NCBI GenBank assembly: GCA_022605955.1
Contig: JAKCOZ010000329.1
Coordinates: 1-64,000, forward strand
DNA: 64,000 bases
Direction of reading: 5' to 3'
Source: Rallus limicola
Taxonomy: Eukaryota > Chordata > Aves > Gruiformes > Rallidae
Every line of letters begins with the position of its first letter. Position 1 is the first letter of the stretch. Made by a program: the position numbers and the translations under genes. A model generated the notes under the pieces. The model was given only the letters and a program-made list of their open reading frames with translations, was not told where the DNA came from and did no database searches. Shown one piece after another: positions 48,901 through 60,899 of this stretch.

Positions 48901-49085
48901 GAGTTATTGCTGGACGTTTAGCATGTTTTGAACTGCAGTCTGCTAGGGCCTAGAAAAGCACCGTAGGAGGTTCCAGGCATGTTCCCTCTTTCCAGGCAAA
49001 GGAAAAGGCTGAGAGCCAAAGTGACAGGGTCTGCTTGTGTGTCCTGTTAGGAGGTTTCAGACAAGCTATGCCTTTCAGTCCTAGC
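45911..49085 (+). repeat. Junction-proximal segment of the left arm
   Basis: About 16 monomers with a more mixed variant set than the blocks to the left. CACTGTA with AGGTATG but an intact AAGGAA occurs several times (about 46980, 47180, 47970, 48763). CCTGGTAGG occurs twice more (about 47461, 48253). Private changes include TTTACATTGGG (46318), AAAGGGCTG (about 46231), TGCTTTTGTG (about 47845) and GCCTAGAAAAG (about 48948). The copy at 48781 reads ATGTTCCTTC, a base otherwise characteristic of the right arm. Confidence 0.75.
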
Positions 49086-49095
49086 GTATGAATGG
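49071..49095. other. Array inversion junction (tail-to-tail fold-back)
   Basis: The forward array ends in CCTTTCAGTC (49071-49080) and CTAGC (49081-49085). It is followed directly by GTATGAATGG, a diverged form of the reverse-oriented GCATGAAAGG. The two arms therefore pair as an inverted repeat with a loop of about 5 bases. The inner 10 bp match at 7 of 10 positions, and pairing improves further out (ACAAGCTATG against AATAGCTTGT matches at 9 of 10). Both breakpoints lie at the same place in the monomer, within a few bases of CTAG, so no spacer is present. The junction may be a real inversion or an assembly join; the sequence alone cannot decide. Confidence 0.95.
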
Positions 49096-49283
49096 AATAG
49101 CTTGTCTGAAACCTTCTAACAGGACACACAAGCAGACCCTGGCACTTTGGCTCTCAGCCTTTTCCTTTGCCTGGAAAGAGGGAACATGCCTGGAACCTCC
49201 TACAATGCTTTTCTCGGCCCTAGCAGACTGCTGTTCAAAACATGCTAAACGTCCAGCAATAACTCCCAAAGTAAAGAAGCTAG
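49086..49283 (-). repeat. Diverged edge monomer at the inversion
   Basis: This is the first reverse monomer. It is full length (198 bp to the same phase in the next copy at 49284) but carries an unusual load of changes for its position. These are GTATGAATGGAA for GCATGAAAGGCA, CCTTCTAAC for CCTCCTAAC, CTGGCACTT for CTGTCACTT, ACAATGC for ACGGTGC, and GCTGTTC for GCAGTTC. Several are not seen elsewhere in the window. Higher divergence is expected for monomers at an array edge or boundary, where unequal exchange homogenises less well (established for satellites). Confidence 0.85.
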
Positions 49284-49350
49284 GCATGAAAGGCATAGCT
49301 TGTCTGAAACCTCCTAACAGGACACACAAGCAGACCCTGTCACTTTGGCT

Positions 49351-49370
49351 CTCAGCCTTTTTTCTTTGCC
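49351..49370 (-). repeat. 1-bp insertion (199-bp monomer)
   Basis: The usual GCCTTTTCCTTTGCC reads here GCC, six T, then CTTTGCC, which is one base longer. It is the only length change found in the right arm and it shifts the frame of the reverse open frame at this point. It lies in the second monomer from the inversion, again in the less homogenised junction zone. Confidence 0.85.
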
Positions 49371-49547
49371 TGGAAAGAAGGAACATACCTGCTACCTCCT
49401 ACAGTGCTTTCCTCGGTCCTAGCAGACTGCAGTTCAAAACATGCTAAACGTCCAGCAATAACTCCCAAAGTAAAGAAGCTAGGACTGAAAGGCATAGCTT
49501 GTCTGAAACCTCCTAACAGGACACACAAGCAGACCCTGTCACTTTGG

Positions 49548-52500
49548 CTCTCAGCCTTTTCCTTTGCCTGGAAAGAGGGAACATGCCTGGAACCTCCTAC
49601 GGTGCTTTTCTCGGCCCTAGCAGACTGCAGTTCAAAACATGCTAAACGTCCAGCAATAACTCCCAAAGTAAAGAAGCTAGGACTGAAAGGCATAGCTTGT
49701 CTGAAACCTCCTAACAGGACACACAAGCAGACCCTGTCACTTTGGCTCTCAGCCTTTTCCTTTGCCTGGAAAGAGGGAACATGCCTGGAACCTCCTACGG
49801 TGCTTTTCTCGGCCCTAGCAGACTGCAGTTCAAAACATGCTAAACGTCCAGCAATAACTCCCAAAGTACAGATGCTAGGACTGAAAGGCATAGCTTGTCT
49901 GAAACCTCCTAACAGGACACACAAGCAGACCCTGTCACTTTGGCTCTCAGCCTTTTCCTTTGCCTGGAAAGAGGGAACATGCCTGGAACCTCCTACGGTG
50001 CTTTTCTCGGCCCTAGCAGACTGCAGTTCAAAACATGCTAAACGTCCAGCAATAACTCCCAAAGTAAAGAAGCTAGGCATGAAAGGCATAGCTTGTCTGA
50101 AACCTCCTAACAGGACACACAAGCAGACCCTGTCACTTTGGCTCTCAGCCTTTTCCTTTGCCTGGAAAGAGGGAACATGCCTGGAACCTCCTACGGTGCT
50201 TTTCTCGGCCCTAGCAGACTGCAGTTCAAAACATGCTAAACGTCCAGCAATAACTCCCAAAGTAAAGAAGCTAGGACTGAAAGGCATAGCTTGTCTGAAA
50301 CCTCCTAACAGGACACACAAGCAGACCCTGTCACTTTGGCTCTCAGCCTTTTCCTTTGCCTGGAAAGAGGGATCATACCTGCTACCTCCTACAATGCTTT
50401 TCTCGGCCCTAGCAGACTGCATTTCAAAACATGCTAAACGTCCAGCAATAACTCCCAAAGTAAAGAAGCTAGGCATGAAAGGCATAGCTTGTCTGAAACC
50501 TCCTAACAGGACACACAAGCAGACCCTGTCACTTTGGCTCTCAGCCTTTTCCTTTGCCTGGAAAGAAGGAACATACCTGCTACCTCCTACAGTGCTTTCC
50601 TCGGTCCTAGCAGACTGCAGTTCAAAAGATGCTAAACGTCCAGCAATAACTCCCAAAGTAAAGAAGCTAGGCCTGAAAGGCATAGCTTGTCTGAAACCTC
50701 CTAACAGGACACACAAGCAGACCCTGTCACTTTGGCTCTCAGCCTTTTCCTTTGCCTGGAAAGAGGGAACATGCCTGGAACCTCCTACGGTGCTTTTCTC
50801 GGCCCTAGCAGACTGCAGTTCAAAACATGCTAAACGTCCAGCAATAACTCCCAAAGTAAAGAAGCTAGGACTGAAAGGCATAGCTTGTCTGAAACCTCCT
50901 AACAGGACACACAAGCAGACCCTGTCACTTTGGCTCTCAGCTTTTTCCTTTGCCTGGAAAGAGGGAACATGCCTGGAACCTCCTACGGTGCTTTTCTCGG
51001 CCCTAGCAGACTGCAGTTCAAAACATGCTAAACGTCCAGCAATAACTCCCAAAGTAAAGAAGCTAGGACTGAAAGGCATAGCGTGTCTGAAACCTCCTAA
51101 CAGGACACACAAGCAGACCCTGTCACTTTGGCTCTCAGCCTTTTCCTTTGCCTGGAAAGAAGGAACATACCTGCTACCTCCTACAGTGCTTTCCTCGGTC
51201 CTAGCAGACTGCAGTTCAAAACATGCTAAACGTCCAGCAATAACTCCCAAAGTAAAGAAGCTAGGCCTGAAAGACATAGCTTGTCTGAAACCTCCTAACA
51301 GGACACACAAGCAGACCCTGTCACTTTGACTCTCAGCCTTTTCCTTTGCCTGGAAAGAGGGAACATGCCTGGAACCTCCTACGGTGCTTTTCTCGGCCCT
51401 AGCAGACTGCAGTTCAAAACATGCTAAACGTCCAGCAATAACTCCCAAAGTAAAGAAGCTAGGACTGAAAGGCATAGCTTGTCTGAAACCTCCTAACAGG
51501 ACACACAAGCAGACCCTGTCACTTTGGCTCTCAGCCTTTTCCTTTGCCTGGAAAGAGGGAACATGCCTGGAACCTCCTACGGTGCTTTTCTCGGCCCTAG
51601 CAGACTGCAGTTCAAAACATGCTAAACGTCCAGCAATAACTCCCAAAGTACAGATGCTAGGACTGAAAGGCATAGCTTGTCTGAAACCTCCTAACAGGAC
51701 ACACAAGCAGACCCTGTCACTTTGGCTCTCAGCCTTTTCCTTTGCCTGGAAAGAGGGAACATGCCTGGAACCTCCTACGGTGCTTTTCTCGGCCCTAGCA
51801 GACTGCAGTTCAAAACATGCTAAACGTCCAGCAATAACTCCCAAAGTAAAGAAGCTAGGCATGAAAGGCATAGCTTGTCTGAAACCTCCTAACAGGACAC
51901 ACAAGCAGACCCTGTCACTTTGGCTCTCAGCCTTTTCCTTTGCCTGGAAAGAGGGAACATGCCTGGAACCTCCTACGGTGCTTTTCTCGGCCCTAGCAGA
52001 CTGCAGTTCAAAACATGCTAAACGTCCAGCAATAACTCCCAAAGTAAAGAAGCTAGGACTGAAAGGCATAGCTTGTCTGAAACCTCCTAACAGGACACAC
52101 AAGCAGACCCTGTCACTTTGGCTCTCAGCCTTTTCCTTTGCCTGGAAAGAGGGATCATACCTGCTACCTCCTACAATGCTTTTCTCGGCCCTAGCAGACT
52201 GCATTTCAAAACATGCTAAACGTCCAGCAATAACTCCCAAAGTAAAGAAGCTAGGCATGAAAGGCATAGCTTGTCTGAAACCTCCTAACAGGACACACAA
52301 GCAGACCCTGTCACTTTGGCTCTCAGCCTTTTCCTTTGCCTGGAAAGAAGGAACATACCTGCTACCTCCTACAGTGCTTTCCTCGGTCCTAGCAGACTGC
52401 AGTTCAAAAGATGCTAAACGTCCAGCAATAACTCCCAAAGTAAAGAAGCTAGGCCTGAAAGGCATAGCTTGTCTGAAACCTCCTAACAGGACACACAAGC

Positions 52501-53111
52501 AGACCCTGTCACTTTGGCTCTCAGCCTTTTCCTTTGCCTGGAAAGAGGGAACATGCCTGGAACCTCCTACGGTGCTTTTCTCGGCCCTAGCAGACTGCAG
52601 TTCAAAACATGCTAAACGTCCAGCAATAACTCCCAAAGTAAAGAAGCTAGGACTGAAAGGCATAGCTTGTCTGAAACCTCCTAACAGGACACACAAGCAG
52701 ACCCTGTCACTTTGGCTCTCAGCTTTTTCCTTTGCCTGGAAAGAGGGAACATGCCTGGAACCTCCTACGGTGCTTTTCTCGGCCCTAGCAGACTGCAGTT
52801 CAAAACATGCTAAACGTCCAGCAATAACTCCCAAAGTAAAGAATGTAGGCATGAAAGGCATAGCGTGTCTGAAACCTCCTAACAGGACACACAAGCAGAC
52901 CCTGTCACTTTGGCTCTCAGCCTTTTCCTTTGCCTGGAAAGAAGGAACATACCTGCTACCTCCTACAGTGCTTTCCTCGGTCCTAGCAGACTGCAGTTCA
53001 AAACATGCTAAACGTCCAGCAATAACTCCCAAAGTAAAGAAGCTAGGCCTGAAAGACATAGCTTGTCTGAAACCTCCTAACAGGACACACAAGCAGACCC
53101 TGTCACTTTGA
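49548..53111 (-). repeat. 9-monomer higher-order repeat, 1782-bp period, two copies
   Basis: Markers are 1782 bp apart: GTACAGATGC (49869 and 51651 at its CAGATG), GACTGCATTTC (about 50420 and 52202), CAAAAGATGC (about 50624 and 52406), AGCTTTTTCC (about 50940 and 52722) and CTTTGACTC (about 51328 and 53110). Copy limits are set at the CTTTGACTC change and are approximate. One monomer differs between copies: GAAGCTAGGACTG near 51060 against GAATGTAGGCATG near 52842. CAGATG does not recur 1782 bp further on, so there is no third copy. Confidence 0.85.
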
Positions 53112-55140
53112 CTCTCAGCCTTTTCCTTTGCCTGGAAAGAGGGAACATGCCTGGAACCTCCTACGGTGCTTTTCTCGGCCCTAGCAGACTGCAGTTCAAA
53201 ACATGCTAAACGTCCAGCAATAACTCCCAAAGTAAAGAAGCTAGGACTGAAAGGCATAGCTTGTCTGAAACCTCCTAACAGGACACACAAGCAGACCCTG
53301 TCACTTTGGCTCTCAGCCTTTTCCTTTGCCTGGAAAGAGGGAACATGCCTGGAACCTCCTACGGTGCTTTTCTCGGCCCTAGCAGACTGCAGTTCAAAAC
53401 ATGCTAAACGTCCAGCAATAACTCCCAAAGTAAAGAAGCTAGGACTGAAAGGCATAGCTTGTCTGAAACCTCCTAACAGGACACACAAGCAGACCCTGTC
53501 ACTTTGGCTCTCAGCCTTTTCCTTTGCCTGGAAAGAGGGAACATGCCTGGAACCTCCTACGGTGCTTTTCTCGGCCCTAGCAGACTGCAGTTCAAAACAT
53601 GCTAAACGTCCAGCAATAACTCCCAAAGTAAAGAAGCTAGGCATGAAAGGCATAGCTTGTCTGAAACCTCCTAACAGGACACACAAGCAGACCCTGTCAC
53701 TTTGGCTCTCAGCCTTTTCCTTTGCCTGGAAAGAGGGAACATGCCTGGAACCTCCTACGGTGCTTTTCTCGGCCCTAGCAGACTGCAGTTCAAAACATGC
53801 TAAACGTCCAGCAATAACTCCCAAAGTAAAGAAGCTAGGACTGAAAGGCATAGCTTGTCTGAAACCTCCTAACAGGACACACAAGCAGACCCTGTCACTT
53901 TGGCTCTCAGCCTTTTCCTTTGCCTGGAAAGAGGGAACATGCCTGGAACCTCCTACGGTGCTTTTCTCGGCCATAGCAGACTGCAGTTCAAAACATGCTA
54001 AACGTCCAGCAATAACTCCCAAAGTAAAGAAGCTAGGACTGAAAGGCATAGCTTGTCTGAAACCTCATAACAGGACACACAAGCAGACCCTGTCACTTTG
54101 GCTCTCAGCCTTTTCCTTTGCCTGGAAAGAGGGAACATGCCTGGAACCTCCTACGGTGCTTTTCTCGGCCCTAGCAGACTGCAGTTCAAAACATGCTAAA
54201 CGTCCAGCAATAACTCCCAAAGTAAAGAAGCTAGGCATGAAAGGCATAGCTTGTCTGAAACCTCCTAACAGGACACACAAGCAGACCCTGTCACTTTGGC
54301 TCTCAGCCTTTTCCTTTGCCTGGAAAGAGGGAACATGCCTGGAACCTCCTACGGTGCTTTTCTCGGCCCTAGCAGACTGCAGTTCAAAACATGCTAAACG
54401 TCCAGCAATAACTCCCAAAGTAAAGAAGCTAGGACTGAAAGGCATAGCTTGTCTGAAACCTCCTAACAGGACACACAAGCAGACCCTGTCACTTTGGCTC
54501 TCAGCCTTTTCCTTTGCCTGGAAAGAGGGAACATGCCTGGAACCTCCTACGGTGCTTTTCTCGGCCCTAGCAGACTGCAGTTCAAAACATGCTAAACGTC
54601 CAGCAATAACTCCCAAAGTAAAGAAGCTAGGACTGAAAGGCATAGCTTGTCTGAAACCTCCTAACAGGACACACAAGCAGACCCTGTCACTTTGGCTCTC
54701 AGCCTTTTCCTTTGCCTGGAAAGAGGGAACATGCCTGGAACCTCCTACGGTGCTTTTCTCGGCCCTAGCAGACTGCAGTTCAAAACATGCTAAACGTCCA
54801 GCAATAACTCCCAAAGTAAAGAAGCTAGGACTGAAAGGCATAGCTTGTCTGAAACCTCCTAACAGGACACACAAGCAGACCCTGTCACTTTGGCTCTCAG
54901 CCTTTTCCTTTGCCTGGAAAGAGGGAACATGCCTGGAACCTCCTACGGTGCTTTTCTCGGCCCTAGCAGACTGCAGTTCAAAACATGCTAAACGTCCAGC
55001 AATAACTCCCAAAGTAAAGAAGCTAGGACTGAAAGGCATAGCTTGTCTGAAACCTCCTAACAGGACACACAAGCAGACCCTGTCACTTTGGCTCTCAGCC
55101 TTTTCCTTTGCCTGGAAAGAGGGAACATGCCTGGAACCTC

Positions 55141-58100
55141 CTACGGTGCTTTTCTCGGCCCTAGCAGACTGCAGTTCAAAACATGCTAAAAGTCCAGCAA
55201 TAACTCCCAAAGTAAAGAAGCTAGGACTGAAAGGCATAGCTTGTCTGAAACCTCCTAACAGGACACACAAGCAGACCCTGTCACTTTGGCTCTCAGCCTT
55301 TTCCTTTGCCTGGAAAGAAGGAACATACCTGCTACCTCCTACAGTGCTTTCCTCGGTCCTAGCAGACTGCAGTTCAAAACATGCTAAACGTCCAGCAATA
55401 ACTCCCAAAGTTAAGAAGCTAGGCCTGAAAGGCATAGCTTGTCTGAAACCTCCTAACAGGACACACAAGCAGACCCTGTCACTTTGGCTCTCAGCCTTTT
55501 CCTTTGCCTGGAAAGAAGGAACATACCTGCTACCTCCTACGGTGCTTTCCTCGGTCCTAGCAGACTGCAGTTCAAAACATGCTAAACGTCCAGCAATAAC
55601 TCCCAAAGTAAAGAAGCTAGGCCTGAAAGACATAGCTTGTCTGAAACCTCCTAACAGGACACACAAGCAGACCCTGTCACTTTGGCTCTCAGCCTTTTCC
55701 TTTGCCTGGAAAGAGGGAACATGCCTGGAACCTCCTACGGTGCTTTTCTCGGCCCTAGCAGACTGCAGTTCAAAACATGCTAAACGTCCAGCAATAACTC
55801 CCAAAGTAAAGAAGCTAGGCCTGAAAGACATAGCTTGTCTGAAACCTCCTAACAGGACACACAAGCAGACCCTGTCACTTTGGCTCTCAGCCTTTTCCTT
55901 TGCCTGGAAAGAGGGAACATGCCTGGAACCTCCTACGGTGCTTTTCTCGGCCCTAGCAGACTGCAGTTCAAAACATGCTAAACGTCCAGCAATAACTCCC
56001 AAAGTAAAGAAGCTAGGACTGAAAGGCATAGCTTGTCTGAAACCTCCTAACAGGACACACAAGCAGACCCTGTCACTTTGGCTCTCAGCCTTTTCCTTTG
56101 CCTGGAAAGAGGGAACATGCCTGGAACCTCCTACGGTGCTTTTCTCGGCCCTAGCAGACTGCTGTTCAAAACATGCTAAACGTCCAGCAATAACTCCCAA
56201 AGTAAAGAAGCTAGGACTGAAAGGCATAGCTTGTCTGAAACCTCCTAACAGGACACACAAGCAGACCCTGTCACTTTGGCTCTCAGCCTTTTCCTTTGCC
56301 TGGAAAGAAGGAACATGCCTGGAACCTCCTACGGTGCTTTCCTCGGCCCTAGCAGACTGCAGTTCAAAACATGCTAAACGTCCAGCAATAACTCCCAAAG
56401 TAAAGAAGCTAGGCCTGAAAGGCATAGCTTGTCTGAAACCTCCTAACAGGACACACAAGCAGACCCTGTCACTTTGGCTCTCAGCCTTTTCCTTTGCCTG
56501 GAAAGAGGGAACAGTCCTGGAACCTCCTACGGTGCTTTTCTCGGCCCTAGCAGACTGCAGTTCAAAACATGCTAAACGTCCAGCAATAACTCCCAAAGTA
56601 AAGAAGCTAGGACTGAAAGGCATAGCTTGTCTGAAACCTCCTAACAGGACACACAAGCAGACCCTGTCACTTTGGCTCTCAGCCTTTTCCTTTGCCTGGA
56701 AAGAAGGAACATACCTGCTACCTCCTACCGTGCTTTTCTCGGCCCTAGCAGACTGCAGTTCAAAACATGCTAAACGTCCAGCAATAACTCCCAAAGTAAA
56801 GAAGCTAGGCATGAAAGGCATAGCTTGTCTGAAACCTCCTAACAGGACACACAAGCAGGCCCTGTCACTTTGGCTCTCAGCCTTTTCCTTTGCCTGGAAA
56901 GAGGGAACATGCCTGGAACCTCCTACGGTGCTTTTCTCGGCACTAGCAGACTGCTGTTCAAAACATGCTAAACGTCCAGCAATAACTCCCAAAGTAAAGA
57001 AGCTAGGCATGAAAGGCATAGCTTGTCTGAAACTTCCTAACAGGACACACAAGCAGACCCTGTCACTTTGGCTCTCAGCCTTTTCCTTTGCCTGGAAAGA
57101 AGGAACATACCTGCTACCTCCTACAGTGCTTTCCTCGGTCCTAGCAGACTGCAGTTCAAAACATGCTAAACGTCCAGCAATAACTCCCAAAGTAAAGAAG
57201 CTAGGCATGAAAGGCATAGCTTGTCTGAAACCTCCTAACAGGACACACAAGCAGACCCTGTCACTTTGGCTCTCAGCCTTTTCCTTTGCCTGGAAAGAGG
57301 GAACATGCCTGGAACCTCCTACGGTGCTTTTCTCGGCCCTAGCAGACTGCAGTTCAAAACATGCTAAACGTCCAGCAATAACTCCCAAAGTAAAGAAGCT
57401 AGGACTGAAAGGCATAGCTTGTCTGAAACCTCCTAACAGGACACACAAGCAGACCCTGTCACTTTGGCTCTCAGCCTTTTCCTTTGCCTGGAAAGAGGGA
57501 ACATGCCTGGAACCTCCTACGGTGCTTTTCTCGGCCCTAGCAGACTGCAGTTCAAAACATGCTAAAAGTCCAGCAATAACTCCCAAAGTAAAGAAGCTAG
57601 GCATGAAAGGCATAGCTTGTCTGAAACCTCCTAACAGGACACACAAGCAGACCCTGTCACTTTGGCTCTCAGCTTTTTCCTTTGCCTGGAAAGAAGGAAC
57701 ATACCTGCTACCTCCTACAGTGCTTTCCTCGGTCCTAGCAGACTGCAGTTCAAAACATGCTAAACGTCCAGCAATAACTCCCAAAGTTAAGAAGCTAGGC
57801 CTGAAAGACATAGCTTGTCTGAAACCTCCTAACAGGACACACAAGCAGACCCTGTCACTTTGGCTCTCAGCCTTTTCCTTTGCCTGGAAAGAAGGAACAT
57901 ACCTGCTACCTCCTACGGTGCTTTCCTCGGTCCTAGCAGACTGCAGTTCAAAACATGCTAAACGTCCAGCAATAACTCCCAAAGTAAAGAAGCTAGGCCT
58001 GAAAGACATAGCTTGTCTGAAACCTCCTAACAGGACACACAAGCAGACCCTGTCACTTTGGCTCTCAGCCTTTTCCTTTGCCTGGAAAGAGGGAACATGC

Positions 58101-58200
58101 CTGGAACCTCCTACGGTGCTTTTCTCGGCCCTAGCAGACTGCAGTTCAAAACATGCTAAACGTCCAGCAATAACTCCCAAAGTAAAGAAGCTAGGACTGA
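55141..58200 (-). repeat. 12-monomer spaced duplication, 2376-bp period
   Basis: CTAAAAGTCC (about 55188 and 57564), AAGTTAAGAAG (55411 and 57787), ACGGTGCTTTCCTC (55541 and 57917) and GCCTGAAAGACATAG (55621 and 57997) are each 2376 bp (12 x 198) apart. The shared stretch is certain over about 0.7 kb at each end; the middle was not compared monomer by monomer. Confidence 0.75.
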
Positions 58201-60899
58201 AAGGCATAGCTTGTCTGAAACCTCCTAACAGGACACACAAGCAGACCCTGTCACTTTGGCTCTCAGCCTTTTCCTTTGCCTGGAAAGAGGGAACATGCCT
58301 GGAACCTCCTACGGTGCTTTTCTTGGCCCTAGCAGACTGCAGTTCAAAACATGCTAAACGTCCAGCAATAACTCCCAAAGTAAAGAAGCTAGGACTGAAA
58401 GGCATAGCTTGTCTGAAACCTCCTAACAGGACACACAAGCAGACCCTGTCACTTTGGCTCTCAGCCTTTTCCTTTGCCTGGAAAGAGGGAACATGCCTGG
58501 AACCTCCTACGGTGCTTTTCTCGGCCCTAGCAGACTGCAGTTCAAAACATGCTAAACGTCCAGCAATAACTCCCAAAGTAAAGAAGCTAGGACTGAAAGG
58601 CATAGCTTGTCTGAAACCTCCTAACAGGACACACAAGCAGACCCTGTCACTTTGGCTCTCAGCCTTTTCCTTTGCCTGGAAAGAGGGAACATGCCTGGAA
58701 CCTCCTACGGTGCTTTTCTCGGCCCTAGCAGACTGCAGTTCAAAACATGCTAAACGTCCAGCAATAACTCCCAAAGTAAAGAAGCTAGGCATGAAAGGCA
58801 TAGCTTGTCTGAAACCTCCTAACAGGACACACAAGCAGACCCTGTCACTTTGGCTCTCAGCCTTTTCCTTTGCCTGGAAAGAGGGAACATGCCTGGAACC
58901 TCCTACGGTGCTTTTCTCGGCCCTAGCAGACTGCAGTTCAAAACATGCTAAACGTCCAGCAATAACTCCCAAAGTAAAGAAGCTAGGACTGAAAGGCATA
59001 GCTTGTCTGAAACCTCCTAACAGGACACACAAGCAGACCCGGTCACTTTGGCTCTCAGCCTTTTCCTTTGCCTGGAAAGAAGGAACATGCCTGGAACCTC
59101 CTACGGTGCTTTTCTCGGCCCTAGCAGACTGCAGTTCAAAACATGCTAAACGTCCAGCAATAACTCCCAAAGTAAAGAAGCTAGGACTGAAAGGCATAGC
59201 TTGTCTGAAACCTCCTAACAGGACACACAAGCAGACCCTGTCACTTTGGCTCTCAGCCTTTTCCTTTGCCTGGAAAGAGGGAACATGCCTGGAACCTCCT
59301 ACGGTGCTTTTCTCGGCCCTAGCAGACTGCAGTTCAAAACATGCTAAACGTCCAGCAATAACTCCCAAAGTAAAGAAGCTAGGACTGAAAGGCATAGCTT
59401 GTCTGAAACCTCCTAACAGGACACACAAGCAGACCCTGTCACTTTGGCTCTCAGCCTTTTCCTTTGCCTGGAAAGAGGGAACATGCCTGGAACCTCCTAC
59501 GGTGCTTTTCTCGGCCCTAGCAGACTGCAGTTCAAAACATGCTAAACGTCCAGCAATAACTCCCAAAGTAAAGAAGCTAGGCATGAAAGGCATAGCTTGT
59601 CTGAAACCTCCTAACAGGACACACAAGCAGACCCTGTCACTTTGGCTCTCAGCCTTTTCCTTTGCCTGGAAAGAGGGAACATGCCTGGAACCTCCTACGG
59701 TGCTTTTCTCGGCCCTAGCAGACTGCTGTTCAAAACATGCTAAACGTCCAGCAATAACTCCCAAAGTAAAGAAGCTAGGCCTGAAAGGCATAGCTTGTCT
59801 GAAACCTCCTAACAGGACACACAAGCAGACCCTGTCACTTTGGCTCTCAGCCTTTTCCTTTGCCTGGAAAGAAGGAACATACCTGCTACCTCCTACGGTG
59901 CTTTTCTCGGCCCTAGCAGACTGCAGTTCAAAACATGCTAAACGTCCAGCAATAACTCCCAAAGTAAAGAAGCTAGGCCTGAAAGGCATAGCTTGTCTGA
60001 AACCTCCTAACAGGACACACAAGCAGACCCTGTCACTTTGGCTCTCAGCCTTTTCCTTTGCCTGGAAAGAGGGAACATGCCTGGAACCTCCTACGGTGCT
60101 TTTCTCGGCCCTAGCAGACTGCAGTTCAAAACATGCTAAACGTCCAGCAATAACTCCCAAAGTAAAGAAGCTAGGACTGAAAGACATAGCTTGTCTGAAA
60201 CCTCCTAACAGGACACACAAGCAGACCCTGTCACTTTGGCTCTCAGCCTTTTCCTTTGCCTGGAAAGAGGGAACATGCCTGGAACCTCCTACGGTGCTTT
60301 TCTCGGCCCTAGCAGACTGCTGTTCAAAACATGCTAAACGTCCAGCAATAACTCCCAAAGTAAAGAAGCTAGGCATGAAAGGCATAGCTTGTCTGAAACC
60401 TCCTAACAGGACACACAAGCAGACCCTGTCACTTTGGCTCTCAGCCTTTTCCTTTGCCTGGAAAGAAGGAACATGCCTGGAACCTCCTACGGTGCTTTTC
60501 TCGGCCCTAGCAGACTGCAGTTCAAAACATGCTAAACGTCCAGCAATAACTCCCAAAGTAAAGAAGCTAGGACTGAAAGGCATAGCTTGTCTGAAACCTC
60601 CTAACAGGACACACAAGCAGACCCTGTCACTTTGGCTCTCAGCCTTTTCCTTTGCCTGGAAAGAGGGAACATGCCTGGAACCTCCTACGGTGCTTTTCTC
60701 GGCCCTAGCAGACTGCAGTTCAAAACATGCTAAACGTCCAGCAATAACTCCCAAAGTAAAGAAGCTAGGCATGAAAGGCATAGCTTGTCTGAAACCTCCT
60801 AACAGGACACACAAGCAGACCCTGTCACTTTGGCTCTCAGCCTTTTCCTTTGCCTGGAAAGAGGGAACATGCCTGGAACCTCCTACGGTGCTTTTCTCG

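Larger units (their letters stand above)
1..49085 (+). repeat. 198-bp satellite array, left arm (forward orientation)
   Basis: About 248 head-to-tail copies of a 198-bp monomer fill this arm with no other sequence between them. Phase was checked by the recurring start TATTGCTGG, seen at 1, 199 and so on to 48905. The distance 48,904 is 247 x 198 minus 2, which matches exactly the two 1-bp deletions found near 20263 and 21450. Most copies differ by a few substitutions at recurring sites: AGTCCT/ATGCCT/AGGCCT, CACCGTA/CACTGTA, GGTTCC/GGTAGC and AGGCATG/AGGTATG. Most copies carry one PstI site (CTGCAG), lost in the AACAGCAG and AACGGCAG variants. I do not recognise the family. High copy number, homogeneity and layered duplications are typical of centromeric or heterochromatic satellites (inference). 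No transposon, telomeric repeat or unique spacer was seen. Local blocks within the arm are listed separately. Confidence 0.99.

Noticed and set aside
49071..49100. Junction as a simple fold-back (hairpin) read chimera
   Set aside because: A chimera of one molecule would give mirror-image arms. Here the variants, higher-order periods and private monomer class differ between arms. A mis-join of two distinct array segments remains possible and is stated in the finding.
49352..49447. Short ORFs around 49081-49447 as a unique gene at the junction
   Set aside because: They translate the diverged edge monomers, broken by the 1-bp insertion, and have no sequence outside the satellite.
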